A stretch of DNA of 64,000 nt from Antitrichia curtipendula (taxonomy: Eukaryota > Streptophyta > Bryopsida > Hypnales > Leucodontaceae). Position 1 is the stretch's first letter; the number at the start of each line of letters is the position of its first letter. Under the pieces are notes generated by a model. That model saw only the letters and a list, made by a program, of their open reading frames with translations, ran no database searches and was not told where the DNA came from. Positions 13,800-27,055 of the stretch are shown here, piece after piece. The position numbers and the translations under genes are program-made. The stretch spans positions 11,594,001 through 11,658,000 of the forward strand of contig OX579637.1 of the NCBI GenBank assembly GCA_951230915.1. The letters run 5' to 3'.

Positions 13800-16700
13800 T
13801 TTTCATTTGTCCATAATGTATCATAAACGTGGATGACCTTGAATATTTCATGAGGTCAAACGCTTCACCCCATTTGCAACCAACACAATTCATTCTTCCA
13901 TGGTTTACGTCAAAATTCCATGAACTTGGACGTGGGAGCCCTAAAGTACAGGATATGGTTGGTTCAATTATTTTATTTTCATTTGTCCATAATGTATCAT
14001 AAACGTGGATGACCTTGAATATTTCATGAAGTCAAACTCTTCACCCCATTTGCAACCTACACAATTCATTCTTCCATGATTTCACGTCAAAATTCCATGA
14101 ACTTGGACGTGGGAGCCCTAAAGTACAGGATATGGTTGGTTCAATTATTTTATTTTCATTTGTCCATAATGTATCATAAACGTGGATGACCTTGAATATT
14201 TCATGAGGTCAAACGCTTCACCCCATTTGCAACCAACACAATTCATTCTTCCATGGTTTCACGTCAAGATTCCATGAACTTGGACGTGGGAGCCCTAAAG
14301 TACAAGATATGGTTGGTTCAATTATTTTATTTTCATTTGTCCACAATGTACCCCAAAATGTGCATAACCTTGAATATTTCATGAAGTCAAACTCTTGACC
14401 CCATTTGCAACTTACACAATTCATTCTTCCATGGTTTCACGTCAAAATTCCATGAACTTGGACGTGGGAGCCCTAAAGTACAGGATATGGTTGGTTCAAT
14501 TGTTTTATTTTCATTTGTCCATAATGTACCCCAAACGTAGATGACCTTGAATATTTCATGAAGTTAAACTCTTCACCCCATTTGCAACCTACACAATTCA
14601 TTCTTCCATGGTTTACGTCAAAATTCCATGAACTTGGACGTGGGAGCCGTAAAGTACAGGATATGGTTGGTTCAATTATTTTATTTTCATTTGTCCATAA
14701 TGTACCCCAAACGTAGATGACCTTGAATATTTCATGAAGTCAAACTCTTCACCCCATTTGCAACCTACACAATTCATTCTTCCATGGTTTCACGTCAAAA
14801 TTCCAAAAACTTGGACGTGGGAGCCCTAAAGTACAAGATATGGTTGGTTCAATTATTTTATTTTCATTTGTCCATAATGTACCCCAAACGAAGATGACCT
14901 TGAATATTTCATGAAGTCAAACTCTTCACCCCATTTGCAACCTACACAATTCATTCTTCCATGATTTCACGTCAAAATTCCATGAACTTGGACGTGGGAG
15001 CCCTAAAGTACAGGATAGGGTTGGTTCAATTATTTTATTTTCATTTGCTTACAATGTACCCCAAAATGTGCATGACCTTGAATATTTCATGAAGTCAAAC
15101 TCTTCACCCCATTTGCAACCTACACAATTCATTCTTACATGGTTTCACGTCAAAATTCCATGAACTTGGACGTGGGAGCCCTAAAGTACAAGATATGGTT
15201 GGTTCAATTATCTTATTTTCATTTGCCCACAATGTACCCCAAAATGTGCATGACCTTGAATATTTCATGAAGTCAAACTCTTCACCACATTTGCAACCTA
15301 CACAATTCATTCTTCCATGATTTCACGTCAAAATTCCATGAACTTGGACGTGGGAGCCCTAAAGTACAAGATATGGTTGGTTCAATTATTTTATTTTCAT
15401 TTGCCCACAATGTACCCCAAAATGTGCATGACCTTGAATATTTCATGAAGTCAAACTCTTCACCCCATTTGCAACCTACACAATTCATTCTTCCATTATT
15501 TCACGTCAAAATTCCATGAACTTGGACGTGGGAGCCGTAAAGTACAGGATATGGTTGGTTCAATTATTTTATTTTCATTTGTCCATAATGTATCATAAAC
15601 GTGGATGACCTTGAATATTTCATGAAGTCAAACTCTTCACCCCATTTGCAACCAACACAATTCATTCTTCCATGGTTTACGTCAAAATTCCATGAACTTG
15701 GACGTGGGAGCCCTAAAGTACAGGATATGGTTGGTTCAATTATTTTATTTTCATTTGTCCATAATGTACCCCAAACGTAGATGACCTTGAATATTTCATG
15801 AAGTTAAACTCTTCACCCCATTTGCAACCTACACTATTCATTTTTGCATGGTTTCACGTCAAGATTCCATGAACTTGGACGTGGGAGCCCTAAAGTACAA
15901 GATATGGTTGGTTCAATTATTTTATTTTCATTTGCCCATAATGTACCCCAAACGTAGATGACCTTGAATATTTCATGAAGTCAAACTCTTCACCCCATAT
16001 GCAACCTACACTATTCATTTTTGCATGGTTTCACGTCAAGATTCCATGAACTTGGACGTGGGAGCCCTAAAGTACAAGATATGGTTGGTTCAATTATTTT
16101 ATTTTCATTTGCCCACAATGTACCCCAAAATGTGCATGACCTTGAATATTTCATGAAGTCAAACTCTTCACCCCATTTGCAACTTACACAATTCATTTTT
16201 CCATGGTTTCACGTCAAAATTCCATGAACTTGGACGTGGGAGCCCTAAAGTACAGGATATGGGTGGTTCAATTATTTTATTTTCATTTGTCCATAATGTA
16301 TCATAAACGTGGATGACCTTGAATATTTCATGAGGTCAAACGCTTCACCCCATTTGCAACCAACACAATTCATTCTTCCATGGTTTACGTCAAAACTCCA
16401 TGAACTTGGACGTGGGAGCCCTAAAGTACAAGATATGGTTGGTTCAATTATTTTATTTTCATTTGTCCATATTGTACCCCAAAATGTGTATGACCTTGAA
16501 TATTTCATGAAGTCAAACTCTTCACCCCATTTGCAACCAACACAATTCATTCTTCCATGGTTTCACGTCAAAATTCCATGAACTTGGACGTGGGAGCCCT
16601 AAAGTACAGGATATGGTTGGTTCAATTATTTTATTTTCATTTGTCCATGATGTACCCCAAACGTAGATGACCTTGAATATTTCATGAAGTTAAACTCTTC

Positions 16701-19700
16701 ACCCCATTTGCAACCTACACAATTCATTCTTCCATGGTTTACGTCAAAATTCCATGAACTTGGACGTGGGAGCCGTAAAGTACAGGATATGGTTGGTTCA
16801 ATTATTTTATTTTCATTTGTCCATAATGTACCCCAAACGTAGATGACCTTGAATATTTCATGAAGTCAAACTCTTCACCCCATTTGCAACCTACACAATT
16901 CATTCTTCCATGGTTTCAATTCAAAATTCCATGAACTTGGACGTGGGAGCCCTAAAGTACAGGATATGGTTGGTTCAATTATTTTATTTTCATTTGTCCA
17001 TAATGTACCCCAAACGAAGATGACCTTGAATATTTCATGAAGTCAAACTCTTCACCCCATTTGCAACCTACACAATTCATTCTTCCATGATTTCACGTCA
17101 AAATTCCATGAACTTGGACGTGGGAGCCCTAAAGTACAGGATATGGTTGGTTCAATTATTTTATTTTCATTTGTCCATAATGTACCCCAAACGTAGATGA
17201 CCTTGAATATTTCATGAAGTCAAACTCTTCACCCCATTTGCAACCTACACAATTCATTCTTCCATGGTTTCAATTCAAAATTCCATGAACTTGGACGTGG
17301 GAGCCCTAAAGTACAGGATATGGTTGGTTCAATTATTTTATTTTCATTTGCCCACAATATACCCCAAAATGTGCATGACCTTGAATATTTCATGAAGTCA
17401 AACTCTTCACTCCATTTGCAACCTACACAATTCATTATCCCATGGTTTTACGTCAAAATTCCATGAACTTGGACGTGGGAGCCCTAAAGTACAGGATATG
17501 GTTGGTTCAATTATTTTATTTTCATTTGCCCACAATGTACCCCAAACGAAGATGACCTTGAATATTTCATGAAGTCAAACTCTTCACCCCATTTGCAACC
17601 TACACAATTCATTCTTCCATGGTTTCAATTCAAAATTCCATGAACTTGGACGTGGGAGCCCTAAAGTACAGGATATGGTTGGTTCAATTATTTTATTTTC
17701 ATTTGTCCATAATGTACCCCAAACGAAGATGACCTTGAATATTTCATGAAGTCAAACTCTTCACCCCATTTGCAACCTACACAATTCATTCTTCCATGGT
17801 TTCAATTCAAAATTCCATGAACTTGGACGTGGGAGCCCTAAAGTACAGGATATGGTTGGTTCAATTATTTTATTTTCATTTGTCCATAATGTACCCCAAA
17901 CGAAGATGACCTTGAATATTTCATGAAGTCAAACTCTTCACCCCATTTGCAACCTACACAATTCATTCTTCCATGATTTCACGTCAAAATTCCATGAACT
18001 TGGACGTGGGAGCCCTAAAGTACAGGATATGGTTGGTTCAATTATTTTATTTTCATTTGTCCATAATGTACCCCAAACGTAGATGACCTTGAATATTTCA
18101 TGAAGTCAAACTCTTCACCCCATTTGCAACTTACACAATTCATTATTCCATGGTCTCACGTCAAAATTCCATGAACTTGGACGTGGGAGCCCTAAAGTAC
18201 AGGATATGGTTGGTTCAATTATTTTATTTTCATTTGCCCACAATATACCCCAAAATGTGCATGACCTTGAATATTTCATGAAGTCAAACTCTTCACTCCA
18301 TTTGCAACCTACACAATTCATTATCCCATGGTTTTACGTCAAAATTCCATGAACTTGGACGTGGGAGCCCTAAAGTACAGGATATGGTTGGTTCAATTAT
18401 TTTATTTTCATTTGCCCACAATGTACCCCAAAATGTGCATGACCTTGAATATTTCATGAAGTCAAACTCTTCACCCCATTTGCAACTTACACAATTCATT
18501 CTTCCATGGTTTCACGTCAAAATTCCATGAACTTGGACGTGGGAGCCCTAAAGTACAGGATATGGTTCGTTCAATTGTTTTATTTTCATTTGTCCATAAT
18601 GTATCATAAACGTGGATGACCTTGAATATTTCATGAGGTCAAACGCTTCACCCCATTTGCAACCAACACAATTCATTCTTCCATGGTTTACGTCAAAATT
18701 CCATGAACTTGGACGTGGGAGCCCTAAAGTACAGGATATGGTTGGTTCAATTATTTTATTTTCATTTGTCCATAATGTATCATAAACGTGGATGACCTTG
18801 AATATTTCATGAAGTCAAACTCTTCACCCCATTTGCAACCTACACAATTCATTCTTCCATGATTTCACGTCAAAATTCCATGAACTTGGACGTGGGAGCC
18901 CTAAAGTACAAGATATGGTTGGTTCAATTATTTTATTTTCATTTGTCCATAATGTACCCCAAACGAAGATGACCTTGAATATTTCATGAGGTCAAACGCT
19001 TCACCCCATTTGCAACCAACACAATTCATTCTTCCATGGTTTACGTCAAAATTCCATGAACTTGGACGTGGGAGCCCTAAAGTACAGGATATGGTTGGTT
19101 CAATTATTTTATTTTCATTTGTCCATAATGTATCATAAACGTGGATGACCTTGAATATTTCATGAAGTCAAACTCTTCACCCCATTTGCAACCTACACAA
19201 TTCATTCTTCCATGATTTCACGTCAAAATTCCATGAACTTGGACGTGGGAGCCCTAAAGTACAGGATATGGTTGGTTCAATTATTTTATTTTCATTTGTC
19301 CATAATGTATCATAAACGTGGATGACCTTGAATATTTCATGAGGTCAAACGCTTCACCCCATTTGCAACCAACACAATTCATTCTTCCATGGTTTCACGT
19401 CAAGATTCCATGAACTTGGACGTGGGAGCCCTAAAGTACAAGATATGGTTGGTTCAATTATTTTATTTTCATTTGTCCACAATGTACCCCAAAATGTGCA
19501 TAACCTTGAATATTTCATGAAGTCAAACTCTTGACCCCATTTGCAACTTACACAATTCATTCTTCCATGGTTTCACGTCAAAATTCCATGAACTTGGACG
19601 TGGGAGCCCTAAAGTACAGGATATGGTTGGTTCAATTGTTTTATTTTCATTTGTCCATAATGTACCCCAAACGTAGATGACCTTGAATATTTCATGAAGT

Positions 19701-22700
19701 TAAACTCTTCACCCCATTTGCAACCTACACAATTCATTCTTCCATGGTTTACGTCAAAATTCCATGAACTTGGACGTGGGAGCCGTAAAGTACAGGATAT
19801 GGTTGGTTCAATTATTTTATTTTCATTTGTCCATAATGTACCCCAAACGTAGATGACCTTGAATATTTCATGAAGTCAAACTCTTCACCCCATTTGCAAC
19901 CTACACAATTCATTCTTCCATGGTTTCACGTCAAAATTCCAAAAACTTGGACGTGGGAGCCCTAAAGTACAAGATATGGTTGGTTCAATTATTTTATTTT
20001 CATTTGTCCATAATGTATCCCAAACGAAGATGACCTTGAATATTTCATGAAGTCAAACTCTTCACCCCATTTGCAACCTACACAATTCATTCTTCCATGA
20101 TTTCACGTCAAAATTCCATGAACTTGGACGTGGGAGCCCTAAAGTACAGGATAGGGTTGGTTCAATTATTTTATTTTCATTTGCTTACAATGTACCCCAA
20201 AATGTGCATGACCTTGAATATTTCATGAAGTCAAACTCTTCACCCCATTTGCAACCTACACAATTCATTCTTACATGGTTTCACGTCAAAATTCCATGAA
20301 CTTGGACGTGGGAGCCCTAAAGTACAAGATATGGTTGGTTCAATTATCTTATTTTCATTTGCCCACAATGTACCCCAAAATGTGCATGACCTTGAATATT
20401 TCATGAAGTCAAACTCTTCACCACATTTGCAACCTACACAATTCATTCTTCCATGATTTCACGTCAAAATTCCATGAACTTGGACGTGGGAGCCCTAAAG
20501 TACAAGATATGGTTGGTTCAATTATTTTATTTTCATTTGCCCACAATGTACCCCAAAATGTGCATGACCTTGAATATTTCATGAAGTCAAACTCTTCACC
20601 ACATTTGCAACCTACACAATTCATTCTTCCATGATTTCACGTCAAAATTCCATGAACTTGGACGTGGGAGCCCTAAAGTACAAGATATGGTTGGTTCAAT
20701 TATTTTATTTTCATTTGCCCACAATGTACCCCAAAATGTGCATGACCTTGAATATTTCATGAAGTCAAACTCTTCACCCCATTTGCAACCTACACAATTC
20801 ATTCTTCCATGATTTCACGTCAAAATTCCATGAACTTGGACGTGGGAGCCCTAAAGTACAGGATATGGTTGGTTCAATTATTTTATTTTCATTTGTCCAT
20901 AATGTACCCCAAACGTAGATGACCTTGAATATTTCATGAAGTCAAACTCTTCACCCCATTTGCAACTTACACAATTCATTATTCCATGGTCTCACGTCAA
21001 AATTCCATGAACTTGGACGTGGGAGCCCTAAAGTACAGGATATGGTTGGTTCAATTATTTTATTTTCATTTGCCCACAATATACCCCAAAATGTGCATGA
21101 CCTTGAATATTTCATGAAGTCAAACTCTTCACTCCATTTGCAACCTACACAATTCATTATCCCATGGTTTTACGTCAAAATTCCATGAACTTGGACGTGG
21201 GAGCCCTAAAGTACAGGATATGGTTGGTTCAATTATTTTATTTTCATTTGCCCACAATGTACCCCAAAATGTGCATGACCTTGAATATTTCATGAAGTCA
21301 AACTCTTCACCCCATTTGCAACTTACACAATTCATTCTTCCATGGTTTCACGTCAAAATTCCATGAACTTGGACGTGGGAGCCCTAAAGTACAGGATATG
21401 GTTGGTTCAATTGTTTTATTTTCATTTGTCCATAATGTATCATAAACGTGGATGACCTTGAATATTTCATGAGGTCAAACGCTTCACCCCATTTGCAACC
21501 AACACAATTCATTCTTCCATGGTTTACGTCAAAATTCCATGAACTTGGACGTGGGAGCCCTAAAGTACAGGATATGGTTGGTTCAATTATTTTATTTTCA
21601 TTTGTCCATAATGTATCATAAACGTGGATGACCTTGAATATTTCATGAAGTCAAACTCTTCACCCCATTTGCAACCTACACAATTCATTCTTCCATGATT
21701 TCACGTCAAAATTCCATGAACTTGGACGTGGGAGCCCTAAAGTACAGGATATGGTTGGTTCAATTATTTTATTTTCATTTGTCCATAATGTATCATAAAC
21801 GTGGATGACCTTGAATATTTCATGAGGTCAAACGCTTCACCCCATTTGCAACCAACACAATTCATTCTTCCATGGTTTACGTCAAAATTCCATGAACTTG
21901 GACGTGGGAGCCCTAAAGTACAGGATATGGTTGGTTCAATTATTTTATTTTCATTTGTCCATAATGTATCATAAACGTGGATGACCTTGAATATTTCATG
22001 AAGTCAAACTCTTCACCCCATTTGCAACCTACACAATTCATTCTTCCATGATTTCACGTCAAAATTCCATGAACTTGGACGTGGGAGCCCTAAAGTACAG
22101 GATATGGTTGGTTCAATTATTTTATTTTCATTTGTCCATAATGTATCATAAACGTGGATGACCTTGAATATTTCATGAGGTCAAACGCTTCACCCCATTT
22201 GCAACCAACACAATTCATTCTTCCATGGTTTCACGTCAAGATTCCATGAACTTGGACGTGGGAGCCCTAAAGTACAAGATATGGTTGGTTCAATTATTTT
22301 ATTTTCATTTGTCCACAATGTACCCCAAAATGTGCATAACCTTGAATATTTCATGAAGTCAAACTCTTGACCCCATTTGCAACTTACACAATTCATTCTT
22401 CCATGGTTTCACGTCAAAATTCCATGAACTTGGACGTGGGAGCCCTAAAGTACAGGATATGGTTGGTTCAATTGTTTTATTTTCATTTGTCCATAATGTA
22501 CCCCAAACGTAGATGACCTTGAATATTTCATGAAGTTAAACTCTTCACCCCATTTGCAACCTACACAATTCATTCTTCCATGGTTTACGTCAAAATTCCA
22601 TGAACTTGGACGTGGGAGCCGTAAAGTACAGGATATGGTTGGTTCAATTATTTTATTTTCATTTGTCCATAATGTACCCCAAACGTAGATGACCTTGAAT

Positions 22701-25600
22701 ATTTCATGAAGTCAAACTCTTCACCCCATTTGCAACCTACACAATTCATTCTTCCATGGTTTCACGTCAAAATTCCAAAAACTTGGACGTGGGAGCCCTA
22801 AAGTACAAGATATGGTTGGTTCAATTATTTTATTTTCATTTGTCCATAATGTACCCCAAACGAAGATGACCTTGAATATTTCATGAAGTCAAACTCTTCA
22901 CCCCATTTGCAACCTACACAATTCATTCTTCCATGATTTCACGTCAAAATTCCATGAACTTGGACGTGGGAGCCCTAAAGTACAGGATAGGGTTGGTTCA
23001 ATTATTTTATTTTCATTTGCTTACAATGTACCCCAAAATGTGCATGACCTTGAATATTTCATGAAGTCAAACTCTTCACCCCATTTGCAACCTACACAAT
23101 TCATTCTTACATGGTTTCACGTCAAAATTCCATGAACTTGGACGTGGGAGCCCTAAAGTACAAGATATGGTTGGTTCAATTATCTTATTTTCATTTGCCC
23201 ACAATGTACCCCAAAATGTGCATGACCTTGAATATTTCATGAAGTCAAACTCTTCACCACATTTGCAACCTACACAATTCATTCTTCCATGATTTCACGT
23301 CAAAATTCCATGAACTTGGACGTGGGAGCCCTAAAGTACAAGATATGGTTGGTTCAATTATTTTATTTTCATTTGCCCACAATGTACCCCAAAATGTGCA
23401 TGACCTTGAATATTTCATGAAGTCAAACTCTTCACCCCATTTGCAACCTACACAATTCATTCTTCCATTATTTCACGTCAAAATTCCATGAACTTGGACG
23501 TGGGAGCCGTAAAGTACAGGATATGGTTGGTTCAATTATTTTATTTTCATTTGTCCATAATGTATCATAAACGTGGATGACCTTGAATATTTCATGAAGT
23601 CAAACTCTTCACCCCATTTGCAACCAACACAATTCATTCTTCCATGGTTTACGTCAAAATTCCATGAACTTGGACGTGGGAGCCCTAAAGTACAGGATAT
23701 GGTTGGTTCAATTATTTTATTTTCATTTGTCCATAATGTACCCCAAACGTAGATGACCTTGAATATTTCATGAAGTTAAACTCTTCACCCCATTTGCAAC
23801 CTACACTATTCATTTTTGCATGGTTTCACGTCAAGATTCCATGAACTTGGACGTGGGAGCCCTAAAGTACAAGATATGGTTGGTTCAATTATTTTATTTT
23901 CATTTGCCCATAATGTACCCCAAACGTAGATGACCTTGAATATTTCATGAGGTCAAACTCTTCACCCCATATGCAACCTACACTATTCATTTTTGCATGG
24001 TTTCACGTCAAGATTCCATGAACTTGGACGTGGGAGCCCTAAAGTACAAGATATGGTTGGTTCAATTATTTTATTTTCATTTGCCCACAATGTACCCCAA
24101 AATGTGCATGACCTTGAATATTTCATGAAGTCAAACTCTTCACCCCATTTGCAACTTACACAATTCATTTTTCCATGGTTTCACGTCAAAATTCCATGAA
24201 CTTGGACGTGGGAGCCCTAAAGTACAGGATATGGGTGGTTCAATTATTTTATTTTCATTTGTCCATAATGTATCATAAACGTGGATGACCTTGAATATTT
24301 CATGAGGTCAAACGCTTCACCCCATTTGCAACCAACACAATTCATTCTTCCATGGTTTACGTCAAAACTCCATGAACTTGGACGTGGGAGCCCTAAAGTA
24401 CAAGATATGGTTGGTTCAATTATTTTATTTTCATTTGTCCATATTGTACCCCAAAATGTGTATGACCTTGAATATTTCATGAAGTCAAACTCTTCACCCC
24501 ATTTGCAACCTACACAATTCATTCTTCCATGGTTTCACGTCAAAATTCCATGAACTTGGACGTGGGAGCCCTAAAGTACAGGATATGGTTGGTTCAATTA
24601 TTTTATTTTCATTTGTCCATGATGTACCCCAAACGTAGATGACCTTGAATATTTCATGAAGTTAAACTCTTCACCCCATTTGCAACCTACACAATTCATT
24701 CTTCCATGGTTTACGTCAAAATTCCATGAACTTGGACGTGGGAGCCGTAAAGTACAGGATATGGTTGGTTCAATTATTTTATTTTCATTTGTCCATAATG
24801 TACCCCAAACGTAGATGACCTTGAATATTTCATGAAGTCAAACTCTTCACCCCATTTGCAACCTACACAATTCATTCTTCCATGGTTTCAATTCAAAATT
24901 CCATGAACTTGGACGTGGGAGCCCTAAAGTACAGGATATGGTTGGTTCAATTATTTTATTTTCATTTGTCCATAATGTACCCCAAACGAAGATGACCTTG
25001 AATATTTCATGAAGTCAAACTCTTCACCCCATTTGCAACCTACACAATTCATTCTTCCATGATTTCACGTCAAAATTCCATGAACTTGGACGTGGGAGCC
25101 CTAAAGTACAGGATATGGTTGGTTCAATTATTTTATTTTCATTTGTCCATAATGTACCCCAAACGTAGATGACCTTGAATATTTCATGAAGTCAAACTCT
25201 TCACCCCATTTGCAACCTACACAATTCATTCTTCCATGGTTTCAATTCAAAATTCCATGAACTTGGACGTGGGAGCCCTAAAGTACAGGATATGGTTGGT
25301 TCAATTATTTTATTTTCATTTGCCCACAATATACCCCAAAATGTGCATGACCTTGAATATTTCATGAAGTCAAACTCTTCACTCCATTTGCAACCTACAC
25401 AATTCATTATCCCATGGTTTTACGTCAAAATTCCATGAACTTGGACGTGGGAGCCCTAAAGTACAGGATATGGTTGGTTCAATTATTTTATTTTCATTTG
25501 CCCACAATGTACCCCAAACGAAGATGACCTTGAATATTTCATGAAGTCAAACTCTTCACCCCATTTGCAACCTACACAATTCATTCTTCCATGGTTTCAA
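13800..25600. repeat. Satellite block duplication, offset 7972 bp (45 monomers)
   Basis: The monomer series from about 13.8 to 17.6 kb recurs from about 21.8 to 25.6 kb with a constant 7972-bp shift. Diagnostic pairs include 15104/23076, 16011/23983 (TTTTTGCATGG), 16272/24244 (GATATGGGTGG) and 17229/25201. After about 17.6 kb the shift drops to 7795, that is, one monomer is missing from the second copy. A few point differences exist (for example AAGTC/AGGTC near 15976/23948), so the copies are recent but not identical. Confidence 0.75.
18100..23480. repeat. Satellite block duplication, offset 2836 bp (16 monomers)
   Basis: The series 18.1-20.6 kb recurs at 20.95-23.45 kb with a 2836-bp shift; pairs are 18115/20951, 18293/21129, 19354/22190 and 20240/23076. 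Near 20.42-20.80 kb a monomer with CACCACATTTGC is locally doubled relative to 15.3 and 23.25 kb, a one-unit expansion. Sixteen monomers is also the offset in the left half, which suggests a preferred unequal-exchange length or a higher-order repeat. Confidence 0.75.
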
Positions 25601-27055
25601 TTCAAAATTCCATGAACTTGGACGTGGGAGCCCTAAAGTACAGGATATGGTTGGTTCAATTATTTTATTTTCATTTGTCCATAATGTACCCCAAACGAAG
25701 ATGACCTTGAATATTTCATGAAGTCAAACTCTTCACCCCATTTGCAACCTACACAATTCATTCTTCCATGATTTCACGTCAAAATTCCATGAACTTGGAC
25801 GTGGGAGCCCTAAAGTACAGGATATGGTTGGTTCAATTATTTTATTTTCATTTGTCCATAATGTACCCCAAACGTAGATGACCTTGAATATTTCATGAAG
25901 TCAAACTCTTCACCCCATTTGCAACTTACACAATTCATTATTCCATGGTCTCACGTCAAAATTCCATGAACTTGGACGTGGGAGCCCTAAAGTACAGGAT
26001 ATGGTTGGTTCAATTATTTTATTTTCATTTGCCCACAATATACCCCAAAATGTGCATGACCTTGAATATTTCATGAAGTCAAACTCTTCACTCCATTTGC
26101 AACCTACACAATTCATTATCCCATGGTTTTACGTCAAAATTCCATGAACTTGGACGTGGGAGCCCTAAAGTACAGGATATGGTTGGTTCAATTATTTTAT
26201 TTTCATTTGCCCACAATGTACCCCAAAATGTGCATGACCTTGAATATTTCATGAAGTCAAACTCTTCACCCCATTTGCAACTTACACAATTCATTCTTCC
26301 ATGGTTTACGTCAAAATTCCATGAACTTGGACGTGGGAGCCCTAAAGTACAGGATATGGTTGGTTCAATTATTTTATTTTCATTTGTCCATAATGTACCC
26401 CAAACGTAGATGACCTTGAATATTTCATGAAGTCAAACTCTTCACCCCATATGCAACCTACACAATTCATTTTTCCATGGTTTCACGTCAAGATTCCATG
26501 AACTTGGACGTGGGAGCCCTAAAGTACAAGATATGGTTGGTTCAGTTATTTTATTTTCATTTGCCCACAATGTACCCCAAAATGTGCATGACCTTGAATA
26601 TTTCATGAAGTCAAACTCTTCACCCCATTTGCAACTTACACAATTCATTCTTCCATGGTTTCACGTCAAAATTCCATGAACTTGGACGTGGGAGCCCTAA
26701 AGTACAAGATATGGTTGGTTCAATTATTTTATTTTCATTTGTCCATAATGTACCCCAAACGTAGATGACCTTGAATATTTCATGAAGTTGAACTCTTCAC
26801 CCCATTTGCAACCTACACAATTCATTCTTCCATGGTTTACGTCAAAATTCCATGAACTTGGACGTGGGAGCCGTAAAGTACAGGATATGGTTGGTTCAAT
26901 TATTTTATTTTCATTTGCCCATAATGTACCCCAAACGTAGATGACCTTGAATATTTCATGAAGTCAAACTCTTCACCCCATTTGCAACCTACACAATTCA
27001 TTCTTCCATGGTTTACGTCAAAACTCCATGAAGTTGGACGTGGGAGCGCTAAAGT

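Larger units (their letters stand above)
1..27055. repeat. 177-bp satellite array (about 152 monomers), left edge open
   Basis: Every position here belongs to a head-to-tail repeat of 176-178 bp. Each monomer carries the same landmarks in order: GACCTTGAATATTTCATGAA, CAACCTACACAATTCATTC, TTCCATGGTTT, ACTTGGACGTGGGAGCCCTA, GGATATGGTTGGTTC, then an AT-rich stretch ending in TTTGTCCATAATGTACC. Length differences come from one-base indels, for example CATGGTTTACG against CATGGTTTCACG, and CCAAACGTAG against CCAAAATGTGC. All monomers have the same orientation and no transposon interrupts the array. The unit length and density are typical of plant centromeric or pericentromeric satellites; a centromeric role is inferred. 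Open frames inside it on both strands arise because 177 is a multiple of three, and I do not call them genes. Confidence 0.97.
13721..27055. repeat. Satellite subfamily B (right half)
   Basis: From about 13.8 kb the array contains monomers with GTATCATAAACGTGG, GAGGTCAAACGCTTC, CCATGATTTCACG, CCCAAACGAAGATG and TTTCAATTCAAAATTCC. These variants are absent or rare to the left. The perfect CACGTCCAAATTC dyad found to the left was not seen here. The half ends at the junction with a transposon-like ORF at 27055. Confidence 0.7.

Noticed and set aside
682..26648. Dozens of 60-127-residue open frames on both strands with near-identical products (for example starting MNCVGCKWGEEFDF)
   Set aside because: They repeat at the satellite period, appear on both strands of the same monomer, and exist because the 177-bp unit is a multiple of three. 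They are translations of satellite, not genes.
1..27055. CRISPR-like array
   Set aside because: There are no unique spacers; the whole 177-bp unit repeats, and the genome is eukaryotic.
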